This document shows positions 6,848 to 12,468 of a DNA stretch of 12,468 nucleotides, piece by piece. Source of the DNA: Bacteroidota bacterium (GTDB lineage Bacteria > Bacteroidota > Rhodothermia > Balneolales > HLUCCA01); contig DLXM01000016.1 in the NCBI GenBank assembly GCA_003448835.1, positions 3,583-16,050 on the forward strand, written 5' to 3'. How positions within the stretch are numbered: position 1 is the first letter of the stretch; each line of letters starts with the position of its first letter. The position numbers were made by a program, and so were the translations under genes. Below the pieces are notes generated by a model. That model saw only the letters and a program-made list of their open reading frames with translations, was not told the origin of the DNA and searched no databases.

Positions 6848-9800
6848 TTACTCAGCAATAAATCTGATTTGAAATTGAGTTCTTCCGGGCTCTGATAAGA
6901 TTTCAATTTTCGATTTCAACTGGCGTGTGAGTGCTTCGATGAGAATATGTCCCAATGACTCACTATTGCCAATTTGGTAATCATCAGGTAGTCCATTGCC
7001 ATTGTCTTCAACGCTCATAACTGTCAAATTGTCTTCTTTTTTAAGAGACACTAATAGTTTTGCATGTTCAATATCATTGAATGCATGTTTGAAACTATTA
7101 CTTATGAGCTCATTTAGGATTAATCCACTTGGAATACCCTGATCGAGGGTTAATTGAATATCATCGACATCTATAGAGATTTCAACAATTTTACCTTCAT
7201 CCATCATTGAATCTGATATCACGCCAACAAGTTCAGAAATATATTTTTTAGCATCAATTCTGGATAAGTTGTCACTTTGATAAAGTTTTTCGTGAACCAT
7301 TGCAATAGAATGTACTCTCAGCTGGCTATCACGAAATGCATCTCTAATCTGTTCATCAGTAATATACTCCATCTGTAACTCAAGGAGTCCGTATATGATA
7401 GATAGATTGTTTTTCACACGGTGGTGAACTTCCTTCAGTAGGACATCTTTTTCAAGTAATGCTTTACTCAGGTGAGATGTCTTTTCGTTGACTAATTGAG
7501 CCAGTTTAACTCGTTCCAGGAAGTATAATCGGAGTTGAATAAATCCGGTCATGGCCCCAACCAGGATTAACGCCATGAGAATCCAAAACCAACTGGTTTG
7601 ATAATAAGGGGTCTTGATTGTAAATGGAACTGAAGCAATGTTTATGCTCCAGGGATCAGAACCTACTTTAGATTGAACGTCGAATTGATATTCACCAGCC
7701 GGTAAATTGGTATAATTGACAAAATTATTGGATATAGTTGTAATCCAATCGTCATCAAAACCCACTAATCGATATCTGTAAGTCAAATTTTCAGGTGTGA
7801 CAAATTCGATGCCTTTAAATACAAAAGTGAGATTATTATTTCCATAATCGAACTCAGTTTCGCCAACATCTAACAAGCCGTTAAAGTACGGGTCGGTATT
7901 TTGAATGTTTATTTCGGCAGGAACACCATTAAAAAGTACATTTTCGATCATAGTAACAGGACTCGCTACCGAACGTTTTCTGAATTCATTGATGTCCATT
8001 TCAACGATACCTTCCATGGTACCAAACCATATTCTGGTAGAGTCTATCTCTAATACGGCGTCGTGGTTGGTTTCAATTCCGAGTCCGATTCTGGATAGTT
8101 TATAATGCTCAATAATCATGGTACCGTTTTCTCGAAAACGAGCAGCATTTAGACGGTGAATTCCACCATTAGTTCCTTGCCATAATTGATCATTCGAATC
8201 AAAGTAAAGAAACAGGGTTTCCACCAGTTTCATACCGTTTTCTTTTCCAAAATTATGGATTGAAGATTTACCGGTAGACTTATCAACCTTGTAATATGAC
8301 ACCCCGGCACTTGTTCCAAACCATAGATCACCTTTAGAATCCTGAGCTATATAATTGACATTATAATGTGCTAGTCCATCTTCTAATCCAATATTTTCAA
8401 ACGTGTCATCAACATATTTTGAAACCCCAAGACTTGTAGCTATCCAGATTTCATTGGTTTTGGACTCGAAAATATGATTTACAATAGAGCCGGCTAAACC
8501 TTTAGAGGCATCATACAGTTGAACAGAATCCCCATCATATTTAAGTAGACCTTCATCAGTTGCAATCCACAAATTTCCTTGACTATCAAAATGTGTATCA
8601 ACTATGTAGTATTCTGTTATACCAATTTTTTCAGAATAATTAGTATAATTTTTACCGTCATATTCCAAAAGAGTACTGTTGTCAAGTAGGATTAACAGAT
8701 TTCCATTTTTAAATTCACTAATTACCCAAACTTGTTTGTTGGGTTCATCCATAAGACCGATATCATGACTCGCAAAAGTGTTCCCATCATATGACTGGAG
8801 TCCATTGGAAGTCCCAACCCAAATAGTCCCCTTTTTATCCTTATGAAATCCCAGGATTTCATTTGAATTTAGTCCAGTAGTAGTTCTGTAAAACTTGAAC
8901 CCATCACCCTTATAAATACTTATTCCATTCTCATCTGTTGCTACCCAAATATTTCCATTTCTATCTTCGAATAGTTTATGGATGTAGTTACTTACGAGAC
9001 CTTCATGTCGCGTAATGTGCGTAAATTGACCATTCTCATACCAGAATAATCCAATATTCTCCATCCCAATCCATACCTTGTTGCGAGAATCAATGATCAG
9101 ATCAAAGACATAATTCAATTGAATTCCATTGATCTCAGTTATCTGCTCAAAGTTTTCCCCGTCAAACTTCGTTACACCCCGACTGGTAGCCATCCATTTA
9201 GTTTGTTTGTAATCAACATCTATACTATATATCCGCTCGCCACTTATACCGTTATCCTGGGTGTAATATCGTGTTGATTCTCCGTCAAGAACTGTGATAC
9301 CGTTGTTCGTGGCAATCCAGATTTCATCATTTCCATCCCAAAATACATCCCATACAACATCATTATTTAGCCTGTAATTTTCGACGTACGGATTTAATTC
9401 AAATCCATCATATATAAATATGCCTTCGCCATAGGTGCCAAACCAAATATCGCCGGTAGGTGACTCTACAATACTACTGACAAAAAGGGTATCAAATTTT
9501 GGATTTTTAAATGGATTAATCAGTGAATCGCCGACTAATTGAGATACCCCACCTGTATATGTAGAAACCCAAAGATGATCTTTTGAATCTGCAAAGACGT
9601 TAATTATCATATCGTCTTTCAGACCTTTAGTTATGCCATAAGTCGTGTAGGTCTGTCCATCGAAACGTACTAGTCCTGATGCAATGGTGCCCAACCACAT
9701 AATTCCATTTTGAGTTTGAGCTAAATCAGAAATTTGTCCATGTGGAAGGCCATCGCTGACCGTGTAGGATTTAAAATCCAGGGCTTGAGCTTGCAAATTT

Positions 9801-9865
9801 TTCGTATTGAGTCCAATCAATACAAAAATGAATACCAATAAAATTTTTAAGACTGTGTGTTTCAT
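6848..9865 (-). CDS. Periplasmic beta-propeller sensor histidine kinase (HisKA_2 type)
   Basis: This membrane sensor kinase of about 1005 aa begins with a signal peptide (MKHTVLKILLVFIFVLIGLN, cleavage near AQA). Fourteen propeller repeats with W-x-G/A-T cores follow every 41-50 residues from about residue 57 to 616, enough for two seven-bladed propellers. The ninth blade is degenerate (LLILLDNSTLLEYDG). A Y_Y_Y domain covers about 673-751 and one membrane helix about 759-777 (WFWILMALILVGAMTGFIQL). A short coiled linker leads to the HisKA_2 domain with KEVHHRVKNNLSIIYGLLEL (phospho-His 814 or 815). The HATPase domain has an N-box NELISNSFKHAF, DNGNGLP at 954-960, and SLGHILIEAL. No receiver or DNA-binding domain is attached and no response regulator gene is nearby, so it is an orphan kinase within this window. 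An upstream in-frame ATG at 9916 would add 17 residues before the signal peptide. ATG 9865 fits better. The ligand is unknown. Confidence 0.93.
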   Translation of the reverse strand: MKHTVLKILLVFIFVLIGLNTKNLQAQALDFKSYTVSDGLPHGQISDLAQTQNGIMWLGTIASGLVRFDGQTYTTYGITKGLKDDMIINVFADSKDHLWVSTYTGGVSQLVGDSLINPFKNPKFDTLFVSSIVESPTGDIWFGTYGEGIFIYDGFELNPYVENYRLNNDVVWDVFWDGNDEIWIATNNGITVLDGESTRYYTQDNGISGERIYSIDVDYKQTKWMATSRGVTKFDGENFEQITEINGIQLNYVFDLIIDSRNKVWIGMENIGLFWYENGQFTHITRHEGLVSNYIHKLFEDRNGNIWVATDENGISIYKGDGFKFYRTTTGLNSNEILGFHKDKKGTIWVGTSNGLQSYDGNTFASHDIGLMDEPNKQVWVISEFKNGNLLILLDNSTLLEYDGKNYTNYSEKIGITEYYIVDTHFDSQGNLWIATDEGLLKYDGDSVQLYDASKGLAGSIVNHIFESKTNEIWIATSLGVSKYVDDTFENIGLEDGLAHYNVNYIAQDSKGDLWFGTSAGVSYYKVDKSTGKSSIHNFGKENGMKLVETLFLYFDSNDQLWQGTNGGIHRLNAARFRENGTMIIEHYKLSRIGLGIETNHDAVLEIDSTRIWFGTMEGIVEMDINEFRKRSVASPVTMIENVLFNGVPAEINIQNTDPYFNGLLDVGETEFDYGNNNLTFVFKGIEFVTPENLTYRYRLVGFDDDWITTISNNFVNYTNLPAGEYQFDVQSKVGSDPWSINIASVPFTIKTPYYQTSWFWILMALILVGAMTGFIQLRLYFLERVKLAQLVNEKTSHLSKALLEKDVLLKEVHHRVKNNLSIIYGLLELQMEYITDEQIRDAFRDSQLRVHSIAMVHEKLYQSDNLSRIDAKKYISELVGVISDSMMDEGKIVEISIDVDDIQLTLDQGIPSGLILNELISNSFKHAFNDIEHAKLLVSLKKEDNLTVMSVEDNGNGLPDDYQIGNSESLGHILIEALTRQLKSKIEILSEPGRTQFQIRFIAE

Positions 9866-9887
9866 CAACCCATCAATACCATCAATA
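9861..9887 (-). repeat. 9-bp tandem repeat at the kinase start codon
   Basis: On the plus strand TTCATCAAC (9861-9869) is followed by CCATCAATA (9870-9878) and CCATCAATA (9879-9887). A further CCATCAATT lies at 9931-9939. Read on the gene strand, the unit is TATTGATGG and the degenerate last copy contains the ATG start of the kinase. If translation began at the upstream ATG (9916), the repeats would encode Ile-Asp-Gly units in frame. The repeat itself is certain; any function is not. Confidence 0.6.
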
Positions 9888-10227
9888 TTGTCCGAAAAAG
9901 GGACATTTGGAATCATTAACTTTTATTTAGCCATCAATTCTAACCAAATTAAAGTGTAAAAGCTGTTAGATATTTATTATAAAATGGCTTGTGTTCTTTA
10001 AAAGAGCATTAAAAACATTAGAATTGGGTAATATTTTGTACAGCAAATGGTTAATAAATAATCAAGTACTTATATGAAAACGTCAATCTATTTTAGAATA
10101 TAGCTGTGAGTGGACAAATTTTCAGCTGTTTTTTCCTTTGCAATTCAACTGTTTTAACTCTAATATTCGTGACATTTTACCAAAGGTTGGCAGAATTCAG
10201 TACTAAAATTAACATGGACGGCATCAA
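9866..10227. other. 362-bp divergent intergenic region between kinase and ino1
   Basis: I see no gene, tRNA or strong terminator here. The region is AT-rich and should carry the divergent promoters of the kinase (minus) and inositol-phosphate synthase (plus). It includes the 9-bp repeats beside the kinase start and a promoter-like pair before ino1. A weak 5-bp hairpin (AGCTG/CAGCT, about 10103-10128, followed by six or so T) is also present. The few short ATG frames are under 12 codons and show no support. Confidence 0.6.
10137..10169 (+). promoter_or_regulatory. Possible Bacteroidota-type promoter of ino1
   Basis: TTTG at 10137-10140 is followed after 20 bases by TAATATTCG at 10161-10169. 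The spacing fits the Bacteroidota -33 TTTG / -7 TAnnTTTG pattern, but the -7 element matches only partly. It would give a leader of about 50 nt before the GTG start. The assignment is tentative. Confidence 0.25.
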
Positions 10228-10231
10228 GTGA
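10214..10231 (+). promoter_or_regulatory. Possible mini-ORF overlapping the ino1 start (GTGA)
   Basis: ATG at 10214 opens a five-codon frame (MDGIK) whose TGA stop at 10229-10231 overlaps the GTG start of ino1 at 10228-10230. The geometry could let ribosomes terminating on the mini-ORF re-initiate on the weak GTG start. No clear Shine-Dalgarno sequence precedes it. Chance, or a sequencing indel that hides a longer N-terminus, is an alternative. Confidence 0.25.
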
Positions 10232-11289
10232 TTAAAGTTGTAGTAATCGGAGTTGGAAATTGTGCATCATCACTGGCACAGGGTATACATTTTTATAACC
10301 ACAACAGAGCTCCTTTCGGACTAATGCATGCTCAAATTGGTGGATTTCAACCCGGTGATATTCAAATTGTTGGTGCAATTGATGTTGATCACCGTAAAGT
10401 TGGCAAAGACCTGGCTGTGGCATTAAAATCTGAGCCAAATTGTACTGAAATTTTCGCTGAGTTACCTGATTTTGGATTTAATGTTGTAAAAGGTCCGGTT
10501 TTGGATGGTGTTGCTGAACACATGAAACAGCGGTTTGTTGTGGATGATGCTCAAAAAGTAGTCAATGTTGAAGATTATTTGAGAGAATCTGGTGCAGATT
10601 TTGCGATTTGTTATTTACCGGTAGGGAGCGATGAAGCTGCAAAATTTTATGCTGATGCCGCTATCAAAGCCGGTGTCGGATTTATCAACGCGATACCGGT
10701 ATTTATTTGCTCAACCCCTGAATGGGATGAGCGTTTTGCAAAAGCAGGACTTGTTTGTGCCGGTGATGATATTAAATCTCAATTTGGTGCTACATTTTTG
10801 AACAGATTGCTCGTTGAACACATGATAGAACGTGGATTTTCAATCGATGACTTGTATCAATTAAATGTCGGAGGGAATACAGATTTTGAAAATATGATTG
10901 ATGAATCCCGACTTTCATCCAAAAGGATTTCTAAAACGAGTGCTGTAAAAACATTATTTAATGAATTTAATTCCGAAAAAGAACCATGTTTAAGAATCGG
11001 TCCGAGTGATTTTGTACCACATTTAAAGGACACAAAAATTTGCTATATCAACGTGCGAGGTAAACAGTTTGGGAATGTTCCATTTGAGCTCGAGCTAAAG
11101 TTAACTGTGCATGATAGTCCTAATAGTGCAGGTGTTATGATAGATGTTATACGAATGCTTAAAGTTGCAAAAGATCGTGGGATGAAGGGTACTGTTCAGC
11201 CTGTATCCAGCTACGGATTCAAACACCCTGCTATCAATGAAACAGAAACTGACGTTCGTAAACATCTTGAAGAGTTTCTTGTGGGTTAA
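10228..11289 (+). CDS. ino1: Myo-inositol-1-phosphate synthase
   Basis: This NAD-dependent enzyme converts glucose-6-phosphate to L-myo-inositol-1-phosphate, the only de novo route to inositol. The protein is 353 aa, the short bacterial/archaeal form rather than the eukaryotic form of more than 500 aa. The NAD-binding start is IKVVVIGVGNCASSLAQGI at 2-20. Conserved family blocks are AGDDIKSQFGATFLNR (178-193), LNVGGNTDFENM (212-223), SKRISKTSAV (231-240) and KLTVHDSPNSAGVMIDVIRM (291-310). The start is GTG at 10228. It places MIKV at the family N-terminus, and an in-frame TAA lies at 10210-10212 with no ATG between. It converges with a cytidylyltransferase-like gene that would use its product, 116 bp away. 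No terminator is visible in that gap. Confidence 0.95.
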   Translation: MIKVVVIGVGNCASSLAQGIHFYNHNRAPFGLMHAQIGGFQPGDIQIVGAIDVDHRKVGKDLAVALKSEPNCTEIFAELPDFGFNVVKGPVLDGVAEHMKQRFVVDDAQKVVNVEDYLRESGADFAICYLPVGSDEAAKFYADAAIKAGVGFINAIPVFICSTPEWDERFAKAGLVCAGDDIKSQFGATFLNRLLVEHMIERGFSIDDLYQLNVGGNTDFENMIDESRLSSKRISKTSAVKTLFNEFNSEKEPCLRIGPSDFVPHLKDTKICYINVRGKQFGNVPFELELKLTVHDSPNSAGVMIDVIRMLKVAKDRGMKGTVQPVSSYGFKHPAINETETDVRKHLEEFLVG

Positions 11290-11405
11290 ATCGAAATAAG
11301 TAGCTGTGTTCGCTGTGGGATAAGTACTGGTAACCTGAATTAAAGATCCAATAACAATGATGATTTAGGGCGCTCAGTAACTATTTTGGTTAAATTAATA
11401 TCAGA

Positions 11406-12206
11406 TCAAATTTTGGGTTTGAGTTTATTTATCTGACTTTGTACTATTTTAAAATCTTCTGGAGTATCGATGTCGTTCCAGTAATATCCTGACATATCAA
11501 TTGCTCTGGCCTCTTGTCGATCTGCTAAATGATTCACCAAATCGGTGATACTATCTTTTCCCTCGTCCGTTAATTTTTCAAGAAATTCGAACACCTCCTT
11601 GCGAAGTGCAAAAAATCCGGTATCGAAGTAATTAAATTCCTCCATTAACTTGGCAGCTTTATGGATGCAAATATCATGATGTGATTTTTGTTCAGCATAC
11701 ACCCTGGTTACGTCGAGTATATCGATATATGCGTTATGCTCACCCGGTAAATCAACAGCCAAGTTTAATAGGCACGGATCAGGTCTGATTCTATTGGGTA
11801 CCATTCCCAGGTTTTCGAGTTTTCTAATGAAATTGTGAAAGAAAGATTCCTCAAAAACATGATCGGCCATTGTGCAAAGAAATAAATCCGTATCCAGTGA
11901 CCTAACCCAGTTTTTAGCTGCTAAAATTGAATATCCATTTGCTTTGTCAAACTCCGGATTTTCAATGATTTCAACCGGTAGAATCAGCAAATTATTGAGC
12001 TTTTCAATATATGATTTCAGTATGTGACCACGATAGCCGACAACGACCGCTATATTGAATATATGAGCTTTGTGAAATTCTCGAATTTGTCTTTCAAGTA
12101 GCGAAAATTCTCCCAGCTGATGCAGACTTTTTGGGACACCGGTATCAAATCGTGTGTTTTTTCCGGCAGCTAATATAATGGCAGCATTAATTTTTATTTT
12201 TTCCAT
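11406..12206 (-). CDS. Nucleotidyltransferase, probably CTP:inositol-1-phosphate cytidylyltransferase
   Basis: The 266-aa cytoplasmic protein has the sugar-nucleotide transferase fold. The nucleotide loop is ILAAGKNTRF at 11-20, with PKSLHQLG after it (K26). ENPEFDKANGYSILAAKNW (82-100) and the metal-binding MADHVFEESF (113-122) follow, then FDTGFFALRKEVF (194-206) and a C-terminal WNDIDTPEDF (243-252). The combination of ANGYS, MADHxFE and DTGFFA resembles the cytidylyltransferase domain of IPCT/DIPPS enzymes, which make CDP-inositol from CTP and L-myo-inositol-1-phosphate. MIPS next door and a membrane-protein gene 45 bp upstream on the same strand support this. No phosphatidyltransferase domain is fused, unlike many archaeal IPCT-DIPPS proteins. 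Alternatives are another sugar-phosphate or choline/aminoethylphosphonate nucleotidyltransferase. The family is certain; the substrate is inferred. The start is ATG at 12206-12204. Confidence 0.8.
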   Translation of the reverse strand: MEKIKINAAIILAAGKNTRFDTGVPKSLHQLGEFSLLERQIREFHKAHIFNIAVVVGYRGHILKSYIEKLNNLLILPVEIIENPEFDKANGYSILAAKNWVRSLDTDLFLCTMADHVFEESFFHNFIRKLENLGMVPNRIRPDPCLLNLAVDLPGEHNAYIDILDVTRVYAEQKSHHDICIHKAAKLMEEFNYFDTGFFALRKEVFEFLEKLTDEGKDSITDLVNHLADRQEARAIDMSGYYWNDIDTPEDFKIVQSQINKLKPKI

Positions 12207-12251
12207 GCTTATCTCATTAAATGGTCCTTCATTTAAAGATAAACTAAATTT

Positions 12252-12468
12252 TTACTCGAAATGTGAGATAATTTTTTGATCCATTTTTTGTTGATGTCGA
12301 CCAGCAATATAATGTGGAATTAAGCTCAAAATGTTCAGAATGAAATAGATTTCAATATATCCTAACAAGATGGCAATTATAATTGCTGACCGGTGCATAT
12401 TCGTACCTCCAATCCATGCCCACCAATACAATGTGGAAACATGCATTTTTTCGTATAGGGGGACAAAT
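12252..12468 (-). CDS. Membrane protein C-terminus, probably CDP-alcohol phosphatidyltransferase (partial)
   Basis: The frame is open through the right window edge. The 71 visible residues are the C-terminus of a longer protein. The ATG at 12446 is internal, because in-frame codons for FVPLYEK precede it. Visible parts are an aromatic segment LYWWAWIGGTNMHR, then one or two membrane helices (SAIIIAILLGYIEIYFILNI and LSLIPHYIAG), and a polar basic tail ending IISHFE. This resembles the last helices of CDP-alcohol phosphatidyltransferases, but the catalytic DG-x2-DG-x8-G-x3-D-x3-D motif would lie outside the window. Its position 45 bp upstream of the cytidylyltransferase gene suggests an operon. 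It may transfer inositol-phosphate from CDP-inositol to a lipid or to inositol-phosphate. Identification leans on context. Confidence 0.55.
   Translation of the reverse strand, partial: FVPLYEKMHVSTLYWWAWIGGTNMHRSAIIIAILLGYIEIYFILNILSLIPHYIAGRHQQKMDQKIISHFE

Noticed and set aside
10103..10134. Hairpin AGCTG/CAGCT followed by a T-run, as a terminator or attenuator
   Set aside because: The stem is only 5 bp with a loop of about 16 nt, and it lies upstream of the probable ino1 promoter, so termination is unlikely.

Overview
This window is ordinary bacterial chromosome with an estimated GC near 40%. It is densely coded on both strands, with no insertion sequence, phage gene, CRISPR array, rRNA or tRNA that I can see. 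The gene set suggests a Bacteroidota-like lineage, most likely Rhodothermota/Balneolota. The pointers are a periplasmic two-component-type beta-propeller/Y_Y_Y sensor kinase, a TlpA-like thioredoxin lipoprotein, an alpha2-type GlyRS, and myo-inositol-phosphate synthase beside a CTP:inositol-1-phosphate cytidylyltransferase-like enzyme, a combination I recall from Rhodothermus. The lineage call is an inference.

Left part (1-3459, all minus strand). The N-terminal end of nth (endonuclease III) is cut by the window edge. It lies 6 bp downstream of an RluD/RluC-type pseudouridine synthase gene. Another 49 bp upstream of that is a small protein with two AP2-like beta-sheet DNA-binding units. After about 240 bp of AT-rich spacer comes glycyl-tRNA synthetase, which diverges from the next block.

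Middle part (3620-6772, plus strand). This holds an archaeal/fungal-type aspartate-semialdehyde dehydrogenase, a thioredoxin-fold lipoprotein and S-adenosylhomocysteinase. The block closes with a strong rho-independent terminator. A 1005-residue sensor kinase (6848-9865) converges on it from the minus strand. The kinase has a signal peptide, 14 propeller blades, a Y_Y_Y domain, one membrane helix, and HisKA_2 and HATPase domains.

Right part (9866-12468). A 362-bp divergent intergenic region separates the kinase from myo-inositol-1-phosphate synthase (plus strand). Converging on that gene from the right are an inositol-phosphate cytidylyltransferase-like gene and the C-terminal end of a membrane protein that is probably a CDP-alcohol phosphotransferase. 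Together these three would form a CDP-inositol pathway: glucose-6-P to inositol-1-P, to CDP-inositol, to an inositol phospholipid or di-inositol phosphate. This locus is the most interesting system in the window, and its third member is only partly visible.
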